Assembly (NCBI GenBank): GCA_024704765.1
Contig: JAKMXF010000011.1
Location: 263,070-327,069, forward strand
Length of the DNA: 64,000 nucleotides
DNA from: Oopsacas minuta
Taxonomy: Eukaryota > Porifera > Hexactinellida > Lyssacinosida > Leucopsacidae
Reading direction: 5' to 3'
A program made the translations under genes and the position numbers. Below are positions 24,340 through 35,106 of the stretch, in pieces. Position 1 is the stretch's first letter, and the number at the start of each line of letters is the position of its first letter. Below the pieces are notes generated by a model. It made no database searches. It saw only the letters and a program-made list of their open reading frames with translations, and was not told the origin of the DNA.

Positions 24340-24640
24340 CCTCACTTGAACGTACCAAAAAAGCTTGAAGTTCTGTGTAGGACAACAATAACTCGTGGTT
24401 TCTCTGAAAGACCTCAATAGAATACAACTACAGCTAGTTGGGTAGATGGAGGACCCAAAAATAATACAACTATTGCAAGTGAGGTATGTGCATGACCACA
24501 ATTGAACACAACTACAGCTATCGGGTATTTGAAGGAACTTAATTGAGAACAAGTAGAGCTCGTAGCGTGGGATCTTTGGAGGACCAAAAATAAAATACAA
24601 CTACAGCTCGTGGGGTTCATAAAGAGAAAAACAACGGAGA
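24340..24640. repeat. 42-bp minisatellite, about seven units
   Basis: The motif ACAACTACAGCT (and variants) recurs at 24382, 24424, 24466, 24508, 24549 and 24597, giving spacings of 42, 42, 42, 41 and 48 bp. A degenerate unit precedes it. Because 42 is a multiple of three, minus-strand frames stay open and show a repeated SCSC-type motif, but there is no evidence that this is a gene. Confidence 0.8.
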
Positions 24641-26377
24641 CTTACCCCTATGTTAAGTTTCAGGGGTTATTTGTTAAGGCGACAAAATTATGATGTTTAT
24701 TAAAAGAAAAGAATTAAGGTATGAGGCAAGTAAATGTTTTAAGGTATGTAAAGGCTAATATCATAAGGTATTAATTCAGGAATGGCAGAAATGAGTTAAC
24801 AGGATCAAATTAAAGTTAACAGCACATCTTTCCTTCCTCCAAAACCTATTAACCTTCTAAAATTATTGTTCTTCTACGCTGTTAACAGCAAATTAGTAGC
24901 TGTTATGGGTTGGAAACTACATTTAATTAACTGAAGGATAGTTGGAGCTAAAAGAAAAAATTTTAAGAAATTAACCTTAAATATATAAATATTTGTGAGA
25001 TAAGGAATACTTAATTCCGTAAGAGGATTATTATTTGATAAATTGCTGCAAAGGTTTGTAGATATTTCAGGAGTTGCAGGTAAACTACAAGTTGAGAATA
25101 GAAGTACCCGTAGATACCACGCAATGGAGAATAGATTGGTCGAGGCTCACAATAAGATCTTCAAATGTTATTGTTCCTATTAAAACAATGATTCCTTTAA
25201 TAATGTTGATGAAATATGGCTTCCATTAATTTTAGAACACTTGGATCTATCTCAGTTAAGTTAGTAGTGAGGTTCGTTGGAGGACTATGACGAGGCAATA
25301 TCAGTTTAGAAATTAATATGCAAGTAAAATTAAACGACACCACCGAAAGATAACAGCAGAAATCGAATATCATCACAAACATTCACATCGAATTATGGGT
25401 GCGAATATTTGACAAACAGTTCAAATCACAGTAAAACGTAATTCTGCCTTCGGGAATCCGAAAACGGCCAGTTTAACTTTAACCATTAAGTAGAAAAGTA
25501 CTACTTCAATTACATAATATCATACTAACAGAGTTCACAGGCTGTATTTTTCATAATAAACAGGAAATTGATAAGACAGATGCACACTGGTTAAAATTGG
25601 TCACAACTACTTAAATCGCTTGTACAAATCCGAGTTATCTTGCAGCGGCTGATAACTCATTTATATTACGTAAAGCTAACCGTACTTCAGTACGATTAGC
25701 TTTAAGTAACATTGCGAAAAAAGTGCTCAAGAATCCTGCTAAAGTTGGTCAATGATTTCCATCATACTGAAGCAATAATTATCCTAAAGTACTAAGATTT
25801 AGTATCAAGTAAGACATTGAAACAAATTCTCTGGTTTTCTAAAAAAAAGTAACACAAATTTCAGGATATCTTGACAGATGCAGGTAGGGTGGCGCTATAT
25901 GGGTCTTGGGGGATAGCTATATTTCTATACACCCTAAATAATGCTCTTGGACCCCTCAGCGAGATTGTATCAATAGACATCGGCCATTTCGTGATATATA
26001 CATATATAATACTAATAGGGATACCTCAGAGATACGACATCATATGGAAATAATTTTGTGCCGCATCTAACCTCTGAGTCCTTATACACGCTTAATATAC
26101 AATTTTGGGCCGAAAATATCAGGATGCTAACAATAATAAGTATTATCATAGTGATTAACACCGATTCACCCAGGAGCAAGTTTTGGCCAAGAAATTGTTT
26201 GTGTCTATCTATAAGCTATAATTCTATATGGACCTAAGGATTAAATTGATAAAATTAAAGATATTGTGGCCAGAGATGTATTCCTAAGCATAAAAGTAAG
26301 GGAATGCTCCATAACAGCCCCTTCACTACATTTGCGCCTCTTATGTGGTAAAATAGACGCCTTTTGAAGTAGTTTTC
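24641..26377. other. Noncoding stretch with one palindrome
   Basis: No gene recognised. It contains the near-perfect palindrome listed at 25666-25709. Short ORFs here (25197-25382, 25871-26053) show no family motif. Confidence 0.4.
25666..25709. repeat. 44-bp near-perfect palindrome
   Basis: Arms TAAAGCTAACCGTAC and GTACGATTAGCTTTA pair around TTCA with one mismatch, and outer TTAC/GTAA also pair. It could fold as a hairpin. It is most likely a MITE remnant; other roles are not supported. Confidence 0.6.
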
Positions 26378-26489
26378 GATTGGTCAGGTTGACTTATACA
26401 AATAATATGGAGCTACTGTAGTTGGCGGGGCTGACTAAGACAATTTGAATTAGCAAACCAATGTTGGTCCGGTTGAAACTTGACCAATC
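26378..26489. mobile_element. Small inverted-repeat element, copy 1
   Basis: GATTGGTCAGGTT at 26378 is mirrored by AACTTGACCAATC ending at 26489. A related pair with similar spacing lies at 52955-53069 (CATTTGTCAGGTT / AACCTGACCAAA). Probably a MITE family whose true ends lie a little further out. Confidence 0.5.
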
Positions 26490-26839
26490 GGACACTCTCC
26501 AACGGCCATGTCCTAGATTCCCAGACTTTCTATATTAACATCTTATGAAATACAGGCTATTTACACTAAATGTGGAAAATTCAAAGTAAAACGTGGGTGC
26601 CACCATATTTAGTACTTATTAGCTGAAAATCGAAGGAACATAAGCATTCCACATGTAAATTATACTTACACAACAATTGGATAATACGAAATATATTACT
26701 TGGTAATAAAATATTGACTACATTGTCTAACTAATTTCTAAACTGAAAATATAGTTAGCCAAAACGGCAAAGTGAATGGGTGTTACGAGAATATTTGAGT
26801 AATAAATCTTGATTTACTAATTTTACGAAATCAAGATTT

Positions 26840-26875
26840 CACAGTGTGGCAAAATGGCCATAATGGGGAAATAGG
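26840..26875 (+). repeat. Transib left terminal inverted repeat
   Basis: CACAGTG TGGCA is followed, after an extra AAATGGCCATA, by ATGGGGAAATAGG. This end lies beyond the C-terminus of the transposase. Compared with the right end it has about 9 additional bases between the heptamer and the second block. Confidence 0.85.
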
Positions 26876-27158
26876 TAAATGAATCTGTATTATCGCCACA
26901 ATTATACTTACATATACTAAATCGACACTGTAGATTTCAAAAATACCAATGATTATTTAGTAGCACGACTATAAACCTAGTTATGACGTAATTACTGACA
27001 TTTTCTAATTTTTAGCACTTGTAGTTTCATTAGTGAGGATATTATGAAAGTTGATAATACATGCATGTCATGGTCTCTATTCTGCTATTTGATAACGTAC
27101 AATTTAAAGACCCTTAATTATGTATGACTATTGGATACACTTATTATCATAAATCATC

Positions 27159-29288
27159 TCATAGTATACTATTATATAATATTTCTTGGAGGCTATTTGC
27201 AACGTCTCTTTTCTTCTTTGCGTGCATCAAACGATTCTGTACTAAGATGGGGTCACTACAACATAACAACCTGACTAAAATATCTCTAACATTATCAGTG
27301 AAAGAAGTTTTTCTTGCAAGATTCTCCCGATACCGCCTTACAAATTTATTGCAGGATTCTAAACATTCCTTAGAGAGATTCTGTAATCCCTTACCATTAT
27401 TATAAGCACCTATTAACTGAAACGAATGGGCAAGTAACTTGTGCAAAGATGGAGTGATGCTTGCCCATGGGTACTCAATTAGAATAAATTCGTACGTTTC
27501 TTTGCACAATTCTTGCATTTTGTCACAGTTAATCAAGTCACCACTGTTGAGGAGTCTTAACAAAACAGATAGATTTGTCTGGATCTTCTCTAATGATATT
27601 TTATCTGAAGGATTAATGGAAGAAGTGGCCCACGTCAAAAAGTCTCTCTTATTTAAAAAGCAGTCTCGCGCAATGTTACCAGTGGTTGAAGTGCCGCCCT
27701 GGCTTGAAGGGATATCGACACTGAAATTACATCTTTCCTGGAGTATAGCTCGAACCCGTTTCATGGAAAAATTTACTTTCGAGTTTGATGGCGCCCATAC
27801 CTTGTGTCCTGCATCAAGATGGTATATCAACAGCATGAACCACCTGAATACACAAAGGTAAGCATGCAAAGGAGATGCAGCTATAATATCGATGTTAGAA
27901 GTTGGTTGATGCGTAATACCAACACGTTGATTTGATGGGAGTTTCAAGTAATCTTCTTCATCAACCTCTTCAAAAAGTTGCCGAGCGTCGCTAATTAGTC
28001 TGTTAATAGGGAAACCAGAATGGGCCCATTCTAAACTTTTAATTTGGCTATCCGTTGCAGTACACAGATGACAAGAAGCCCCACCAGCTCCATCCAGCAA
28101 TCCTGCCATCTTGGTATCAAAAAGGGAACGGACTATCTCGACCTGTGCATGGCCTCCAATAAGAGATAACCCATCCTGTATGATATGGTCTGTTTGAGGA
28201 TTGACTATTGTATTCATGATAAGCTTTACACTAGAATAATCTTCTTTCAGAGCTATCAGTGCTACTGGCCTAAAGCAGAACGGAGAGTTGGGTGAGCTGT
28301 TATAGAACACGTCATTTCCAAGTGTGTCTGTAATTGATATTACTTTGAATCCGAACAAAATGAAAGTTTTTGTGCTTAATGCAGAATTGTTGCTTTGTTG
28401 GTTATAGGTTTGATGACAACCGGAGCCATCCAATCCATCAGATATCTTAATTTTGAGTGGGTAGTGTGAATCAGGAACTAGGTCTAATGTTGAAAGCAAG
28501 CGTTGAATGGTCAGACTAAGGATGGAATGATAAGAGACGCAAGTCCCAATTGACAATGCTTCGGGGTCTCTGACTATTTCCATTTCATTTATTAGGCTTA
28601 TTTCCCTACGATATTGCGAGACAAGTTTATAGGAAGGAAGCTTAACATCACCTTTGAGAATTCTTTTCAGATTCGTGTATTTACTCGCCCCAATTTCTAA
28701 TCTGTCCAATATATAAGCACATTTAGAGATTTGTACTTTGTTCAATACACCGCTAAAAGATCCCTTATCAATTATTTCTCTGCACATGTCTGAAGTATCA
28801 CGGTCATAGGATTTATTTGAGACTAATTCTAAAGCTAGAGCGAGTAGTTGTTTAGGCTCAATCTTTTCTCTCTCTGCTAAAAAGTCCACATGCTCTAAAA
28901 GAACACCAAGTCTCGATCTGGAAGTCTTCATGTGACATTCGAGAATATGCTTCCGGGATTCAGTTACAATCTGTTCTGAAAAGTTTCGATTTTCAGAATC
29001 AGTGACTAAAGAAAATTCAGGATCAAGCGATATTCTCTTTCTTGGATTGGATATTGTTAGATGAGTAGGGTGGAAAATCATATTATCCCATGTTTCAAGA
29101 TCCTTCCTGCGGTAAGCCTCTCTGGATGTTAGAAGTGATTTAAATTTTAAATGAAGAGTAGCAGTTTCTTCTTCGGATAAATGGTTGTTCTCAATAAGTT
29201 TCCTAACAGAGACTGTAACACTTCTTCCATTCGAAATATACAAACTATATGCCTCATTGTTGGTGATTAGTACAGACATGATCCGCAA
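27159..29288 (-). CDS. Transib transposase, RAG1-core-like DDE recombinase
   Basis: An intact 709-codon ORF, no introns evident. Transib transposases excise the element by hairpin-forming cleavage and insert it with 5-bp duplications; the catalytic core of RAG1 derives from this superfamily. Visible residues: D284 in KISDGLDGSG; D391 in SLFDTKMAGLLDG; zinc-type pair C406 and C409 (CHLC); the block SPLHAYLCVF (472 on) and GTSTTGNIARDCF (532 on); H616 and H621 (HKLLAH); and E641 in NLSKECLESCNK, followed by RRYRENLARK. D284-D391 is 107 residues, H621-E641 is 20, and D391-E641 is 250. From memory RAG1 has 108, 20 and 254 (D600, D708, H942, E962), so the agreement is striking. The length is normal for Transib. 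The first Met is at 29288, with another at codon 4 (29279). No RAG2-like partner is seen nearby. There are no stops or shifts, so it could be active. Confidence 0.93.
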   Translation of the reverse strand: MRIMSVLITNNEAYSLYISNGRSVTVSVRKLIENNHLSEEETATLHLKFKSLLTSREAYRRKDLETWDNMIFHPTHLTISNPRKRISLDPEFSLVTDSENRNFSEQIVTESRKHILECHMKTSRSRLGVLLEHVDFLAEREKIEPKQLLALALELVSNKSYDRDTSDMCREIIDKGSFSGVLNKVQISKCAYILDRLEIGASKYTNLKRILKGDVKLPSYKLVSQYRREISLINEMEIVRDPEALSIGTCVSYHSILSLTIQRLLSTLDLVPDSHYPLKIKISDGLDGSGCHQTYNQQSNNSALSTKTFILFGFKVISITDTLGNDVFYNSSPNSPFCFRPVALIALKEDYSSVKLIMNTIVNPQTDHIIQDGLSLIGGHAQVEIVRSLFDTKMAGLLDGAGGASCHLCTATDSQIKSLEWAHSGFPINRLISDARQLFEEVDEEDYLKLPSNQRVGITHQPTSNIDIIAASPLHAYLCVFRWFMLLIYHLDAGHKVWAPSNSKVNFSMKRVRAILQERCNFSVDIPSSQGGTSTTGNIARDCFLNKRDFLTWATSSINPSDKISLEKIQTNLSVLLRLLNSGDLINCDKMQELCKETYEFILIEYPWASITPSLHKLLAHSFQLIGAYNNGKGLQNLSKECLESCNKFVRRYRENLARKTSFTDNVRDILVRLLCCSDPILVQNRLMHAKKKRDVANSLQEILYNSIL

Positions 29289-29925
29289 AAGGGCTACTTT
29301 AACATAGAAACATTATGATATATGATTGTAGAGTATTGGAATAACTAATAACCAGCAAAATATAGAATTTTACTGAAAAAATTTAAAACGTATGAAAAAT
29401 ATATTTTTCGGATTTTTGTCCGGTCCGGACAATGAATGACGTGATAAATTTTTGGGCAGCTTTTGGCAAGCCTGGAAAGTGATTAAATAGTTGACTAAAT
29501 ATAGTAACATTACTTATATATTAATAACGTTTTGTCAAATTTTGTCAAACAAGAGATGCTACACTTCAATCAATGAGAAAAAATTCCAAATTATAAGTTT
29601 GGGAGGGCCAAACTAGACACCCGGAAAAAAGTACAAATGAATATCTAGACTAACCTATCAATGATTAAATTGTTGTTACAATATAGATTTATTATCAGAA
29701 GATGTTTTTCACTCTTATATTTAATATTTACATCAAATATGATTACATACATTAGGGCATAGGAATTTGAGGTTTGAAAATATATATTTCTATTATTAGA
29801 AACACATAACAAAGTTGTGCGTAGTTAGGATTCCTAACTGCTTCTAATGCTGCCAATGATATTTTCGTACTAATTGAACTATGGAGAATTCGAAAAATGC
29901 ATTGAAATATGTTTTTTAAAATATG

Positions 29926-29952
29926 CCTATTTCCCCATATTGCCACACTGTG
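29926..29952 (-). repeat. Transib right terminal inverted repeat
   Basis: Read inward from 29952 it is CACAGTGTGGCA, AT, ATGGGGAAATAGG. It lies upstream of the transposase start and probably also near its promoter, which I cannot define. Confidence 0.85.
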
Positions 29953-29957
29953 GATTT

Positions 29958-30910
29958 CTTCCTCGAATACTCTCACAACACCAATGCATATTCCAGTTCA
30001 ACATATAAAGATTTCTTTCTCGTTTAATATCACAACACCCAGCGTTAGCAGATGAGTTCATAAAATACATAACTCATCCTGAAAGTGTACAGCAATATAA
30101 TCACTTATTGACTCGGTATATTCTAAACAGATTGCATTTATATGTTTTAAATTGACAGACTAGAATTGTTATGAAATAATTGACTGGATTTGTTCTAAAC
30201 TGATTGACTCGAATTAATCTAAATTTAGATGATCTTCGTCTAGTAACTAGAGGAAGAAAAATGTATCTTCTTTGCAGTCTATTATCAGCTAGTTATACAC
30301 TCTCTAGATAATTACTGTAAGTAAATTGTGAAACAATGACAATAATGACAAAATTCGTGCGGTAGACAAATCAGATGCGGGCGGTAGAGCTGAAATATGT
30401 TTCAAATTAACAGTGGCCTAATCTATTGGAAACATCTTGCCTTGTGTAGACAAAAGATTCAAGTACCAGATACGCGATACTCATATACAGACCTACTCAA
30501 TTTGAATTTCCGTGATTCACCATCAAAATTTTATCTGCAAAACATTCAGAATAATGATAGTTCAAATGTGATGGTAGTAGTGGCCATGGTCATCAAGGTT
30601 CCTACGCCACTGTGCTTACATCCGCCGAATAATTTTCTATTTGCTTGCATTGAGTTACATAAAAGAAAATTACACTTCCAGTATTTGTGAATAGAACCTA
30701 CTCAAGGTAAAGAAATCCAGGGAATAACTTTAGACTACTAAAATTAAAATTTGATATGGTTAATTCCATGCTAATAATCACGTTTCGAGGAATATTTGGT
30801 ACTGCATTTAATTGACCAGTAACAAATTGATACTGTACTAATTTGAGTATCACGGTCGGGGCTTTGTGTCCTTCATGGCTGCTGAACTGGCACATTAGGT
30901 ACCAAGCAAA
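29958..30910. other. Noncoding, nothing recognised
   Basis: A 97-codon ORF at 30397-30690 has no recognisable motif. Confidence 0.4.
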
Positions 30911-31170
30911 TACCCAGACCAGTGGTTCCTAACCTTGTCCACCCGCGGACTCCCTCACATATTAAATTAGTTTCCTGTTGAACATACCTGCATTTGGACA
31001 GCATGAATACATGCCACCACAAATGATTCGTTACAGGACAGAGTTAAACGCAGAGTTGCATGCGGGCCGGAATTTCGCAACCGCGGCCCGCTATTTGAAT
31101 AAATCCAGCCCCCAGCCCGCAAGAGGACCGCGAATATCTAGAACATTTGTTTCGCCATACAAATCTTAGT
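30911..31170. mobile_element. hAT-type terminal sequence (fragment)
   Basis: CAGTGGTTCCTAACCTTG at about 30921 followed by CCCGCGGACTCC matches the widespread hAT-type end CAGTGGTTCTCAACC..., with GC-rich GCGGCCCGC sequence inside. The partner end was not found; it may belong to the hAT gene to the right. Confidence 0.4.
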
Positions 31171-31437
31171 GGACCATAGAGAAAACGTATTAAGAAAGAC
31201 TATGGGTATTTTAATAAACTAATGAAAGAATTTTAACAGAATCCAGCACGATGGGTTGAATCAATAAATTCTAATGCAGACATATATGTCGGCGAAAGCA
31301 GAGCTCCCCTGGCGGTTATTATAAGTCCGGTATGCGAAAAGTCTCGTTCTGATTGACCAGAACTGGCCGGACAACAGATGACTTGGCGAACTAGTTTCCC
31401 CAAGATGGAGAGACGCGATCATCTATCAATTATCCGA

Positions 31438-31700
31438 GACAGAGATAGACGAACCACTAAAGAAGAAAACCAAATCTTTGTTTGCATCCATGCGAGACAA
31501 CTACCAACCGCCTAAGCATACCCAGGATGCAACACTTACCTTAAAGGAGGAGTGTAAAATCTATCTAGCTGGTGAGGCTACAGTTGACTACGATGATGAT
31601 GATCCTCTAACATATTGGGGGAAATTATTCCTGTACCGCTTCGTTGTTGGTCTGTTGCAGACCGTACAGTGTAGCCAACCATTCTGGGATGTCTTTTAGC
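31438..31700 (+). pseudogene. hAT transposase C-terminal part, inverted
   Basis: Plus-strand frame reading LKKKTKSLFASMRDNYQPP...LKEECKIYLAGEATVDYDDDDPLTYW resembles the start of the hAT C-terminal dimerisation region, where an E..rYL..........DPL.YW pattern is typical. It stops before the later conserved part of that domain. It points towards the larger hAT fragment on the other strand (31630-33760), whose own frame ends where this one begins, so the two look like one gene split by an inversion. Confidence 0.6.
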
Positions 31701-33760
31701 AGATCTCTTTTGAACTTCTTGTCCGCTGAAGTGGAGTTAGGTAAGAAACTGAATTACATAAACCCAGGGTCAAGAAAGGTGGCGATCTAATGATATTGGG
31801 TTATCGAAGTGTAAAACTTCTTTTGCATAAGTAGAATAAAGTGGTCTTTAAGAGCTGCTATTTCAATAATGTCCTGCTCGTCGATGGCTCTCATGGCATA
31901 CAGCTTATAATATGAAGGGATGATAATATTAATTGTCGAATGTCTGCTGTACTGCAGGTTCTCAAAAACATCACTGAACAACTCTGCCAAATCCCTTACT
32001 TCGTCATTCAGGCACTTGTCGACAGCAGCTAGAATTGACAGTCGCCCTCACTCTGTCAGCTTATCTGAAAGTTAATGTAGTTTTTGTCAATGCTGTGTGA
32101 ACGGCGGAAGATGGATGTCCACGGACGTGTATTTCCCTCATGTTTGATTGATACAGGCAAAGTTTCTGAATACCTGTAGCCTGTTCATGTATTTACAGAG
32201 AATACATGCAACTTCTTCATATTGTTTAAACTTTGGGCACTGATTCTGGGTTCCTATATATGCATCCAGGGGCATAGATCCGTGATTTTTCTGGGGGATG
32301 GAGAATTTAAAACTAGCACTTTTCTACATATGACAAATATGAATATGCCATAATTGTAGTCATTAAACTTCCTAACTCGACAAAAAGATAGACAATAATA
32401 AAAACAGCTAAGAACATAGATCATAGTATACATAATATACTTTATACTTGGTAGTGTGAAAAGAACCAATTGATTTAATATATCTAGATTACAGTATAAA
32501 TTATTCGAAGGGACTCTACGAGTGCGAATTATTAATAAGCACGATAGAGATTTTTACAAGTATACATTTAACCGGATTATAACAAGAGTGTTTGATTTCA
32601 ATCAAAATCCGAGTTTTATCAAAATATCTTATTAAAATTTAATATTTTGACGTTTGTATTATTTTCTCAAGCTGATTATGTCCATTCTGATATCATTATG
32701 TATACCTATCGAAAATCTATTCATTTGTACAGTCAGGATCGCTTAGTGTGAACCCCTTCATAATGACTTGGCTTATTACAAATCTTATGTAAGCCGAAGA
32801 ATTGGAACCTGAGGAGGTTGTTCATAATGAACAAATGTTCATATTAAGCCGGATGGTTCAGTGAGCTGTCATACAAAATCCGATTAAAATAAAAAAAAAA
32901 AAAGATTAAATTCAAAAAATCCGATTTCTTTGATATTATTAAAAAATCATGGTTTTTATTAACCCTGATTTTACAACATATATTTCAATGAGTAGATAGG
33001 GAATGACATCTCAGATTAATATCTTTGAAAACATACTCGAGAACAGTGAAATTTGAATATAACAAGAGGATAATCTGCTGAAACTCAAAAGATTTGAGAG
33101 CAAAAATAATGTATACATATCTCAAAAGTTAAAATGTAGGGGGGATGATTACATAGAGCGTCCCCCTAAGCTCATAAGTGGGGGGATATATCCCCCCATC
33201 CCTCCGGGATCTACGTCCCTGTTTGCATCATTGAAGACAGTGTGCAGACGATGACAAGCGCATTCAATTCTGGGGGCATCACGTAGACCAGCGACCATGT
33301 TAGACCCTTTCTCCGCTACAACAGGCGCGGAAACGCTGATCAGGCTATATTCTTCAACAATGCGGCTGTAGTGTTCCAAGATATTGTCACCAGTGTGGGA
33401 GCCAGTTCCGAAGTGGTCAAGTGCCAATAGACTGTGCTCAATTTGAAATCATCCGTGATCCAGAATGTGTGTACGTCCAAGTAGCTCAATTTTCGGTAGT
33501 TATCTGTCCAGTTAGTGGTAAACGCAGCTGCGAGGCAGATATCGGCTCAACCAGCGCATCTTTCAGCTTGTTCTGTAGTGTAGTGGCTTTCGACAAGCAA
33601 TGGTGCTGTACAACATTTCGTCCAAAAGGTGTACCTTCGGTGATAGATACCTCAAAACAGCCTCTCTTCGCTCCCAAATCAACAAATGTTTGTGTAAATT
33701 TGCGAAAATCCTCAGACTCTAGAAGTGAAAGCTTTGGTAACCCAATGTACATATCGCCAA
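31630..33760 (-). pseudogene. hAT transposase, broken by a nested MITE
   Basis: On the minus strand from 33752, the N-terminal and central parts of a hAT (BED-type) transposase can be followed in shifting frames: the stretch ending NVVQHHCLSK..., then WTDNYRKLSYLDVHTFWI (about 33520), then LALDHFGTGSHTGDNILEHYSRIVEEY, then CACHRLHTVFNDA ending at 33230. A MITE (32267-33221) interrupts it there. It resumes at 32260 and continues as DLAELFSDVFENLQYSRHSTINIIIPSYYKL (about 32000), ALKDHFILLMQKKF, and ATFLDPGFM (about 31770), to about 31640. Several frameshifts and stops are present, so it is not functional. Confidence 0.8.
32267..33221. mobile_element. hAT-type MITE nested in a hAT gene
   Basis: Left end CAGGGGCATAGATCCG, right end CGGGATCTACGTCCCTG. 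The flanks TATGCATC (32259-32266) and TTTGCATC (33222-33229) agree at 7 of 8 positions, a typical hAT duplication. 955 bp with no recognisable ORF; it includes a poly-A run near 32890. The ends share CAGGG..CGTA with the MITE at 8490-8760. Confidence 0.75.
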
Positions 33761-33780
33761 CTGGGATTCCTTGATTGAAC

Positions 33781-34439
33781 CTGCCTCTTCTTTAGTTTGC
33801 TTGAGCTGACAATAGGTTGAAACAAATTACACTTGTGGCTTTATAATACCACCACTGTGATACTGGTAAATCCAAATTTAGATAGTCTTCAGAGCAAGTT
33901 CACTTTTTAATGTTGATTTTCCAGCAATCTTAACAGTGGTTTTTGAAAGCTGGAATTAGTAAAAATTAAGAAGTTAAAAATGAAAAATATTAAGGTATAT
34001 ATGTAAACATAATTTGTCAATTTGGAGTATTTATAGACTTAACATGTGGAATATCCATGGAGAGTCAGTATGGAAATGATTCCTAATGTTTCTTATTGTT
34101 TACATTAAATCTAGCCACCTCAATTTCTGATGGTATAATGCCAGTATTGTCATCAAATACAATATAAAGGCCATGGATACGTATTTACAACCATTGTGCA
34201 TGCGAAAAGCACTTTGCACATAGCATTGTACACAGCTATGCACATGCAATATACGCACAATGTATTCTAAAATCAGCAAAAATTCATAATTTAAACAATT
34301 TTTGGCATTAATCAGCAAATTTTAATAATGTTGTATAAATTAGCTGAACCTTCGCGACCCCCAGGTGGAAAATGCTTGTTGTAGGGTCTCACGGTACACA
34401 TTCAGTTTGAGTGTGTAAATCACATCAAAATGTAAAGCT
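33781..34439. other. Noncoding, nothing recognised
   Basis: Contains GCGACCCCCAGGTGGAAAAT near 34350, which looks like a GC-rich transposon end. No gene seen. Confidence 0.35.
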
Positions 34440-35106
34440 CATGGTTGCAGCCTTACCCTTGGAGGATAGTTTAACTCATCATGATCTAATAGCCCAACCA
34501 GTTTGTTATACGGATTCAAAATGGGTATGGTTCACCAATGTGCTAGGTGTCCAGGGACCTTTGGTTTACAAACATACTTGAGAGTAAGCTCAGAGTTACA
34601 ATCCTTGATAATGGTGAAAATATAGCCTTTCAAACAGTAAATTTCTACCGATCGTACGACTTTGGAAGAATCTATCAAATATCTATCATAATGTTTGGAA
34701 GTTTGACTCAGGAATCAGATAGGTTAACAACACATTAATTTATCTCTAAGAATCAATCTGCATACATAAAAATCTTAAAGATATTCTAAAACCTAATGAA
34801 GCGATTATTATAGTGGATTTTGTAGAAAATTGTAGTTTAATAATTCTAGAGCTGTGCAAGGATTGCATTGGAATAACTCTGAGGCAACAATACATCATTT
34901 TGCAATTTATTAGCAAGGAGACGATTGTCAACTATGTAATACAAGTTTCTGCGTCATTAGTGATTGCTAAAACATGTGCAAATCTAGTACATCATCAAGA
35001 TGATTTCGGTTTAGCAGCAGGATGGCATTTCTTGCAACCTCTCATTGGAAAACGCGAGCGATGGCATGGTAGCACTGTAAAGAGAGGAGCTGCAAATGCA
35101 AGCTAA
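34440..35106 (+). pseudogene. Fragment of a multicopy DDE-like protein family
   Basis: The frame running through 34745-35106 contains SAYIKILKDILKPNEAIIIVDFVENCS, in which VDF.EN is the conserved acidic motif of a family found in many copies in invertebrate genomes. It continues to HHQDDFGLAAGWHFLQPLIGK and GSTVKR, which match its conserved 'DFG..A.WHF...GKG..DG.GG.VKR' region. A less certain HHDLIAQ piece lies upstream (about 34478). I recognise the pattern but cannot name a superfamily. The earlier and later parts are missing or decayed, so this is a remnant. Confidence 0.55.

Larger units (their letters stand above)
26840..29952 (-). mobile_element. Complete Transib (RAG1-like) transposon
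   Basis: 3,113 bp. It begins CACAGTGTGGCA (26840) and ends TGCCACACTGTG (29952). It is flanked by a perfect 5-bp duplication, GATTT (26835-26839 and 29953-29957). A 5-bp duplication and CAC(A/T).TG ends define Transib, and CACAGTG is identical to the consensus heptamer of vertebrate RAG recombination signals. The single intact gene fills most of the element on the minus strand. All parts expected of an autonomous copy are visible. Confidence 0.92.

Noticed and set aside
24295-24620. Minus-strand 'Cys-rich protein' ORFs
   Set aside because: They are produced by the 42-bp minisatellite, with no start context or family support.
27124-27861. Plus-strand ORFs opposite the Transib gene
   Set aside because: They mirror the minus-strand transposase and show no family of their own.
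26840-29952. A full RAG1-RAG2 pair (ProtoRAG-type element)
   Set aside because: Only one gene fits inside the ends, and no kelch-repeat RAG2-like ORF is seen in or near the element.
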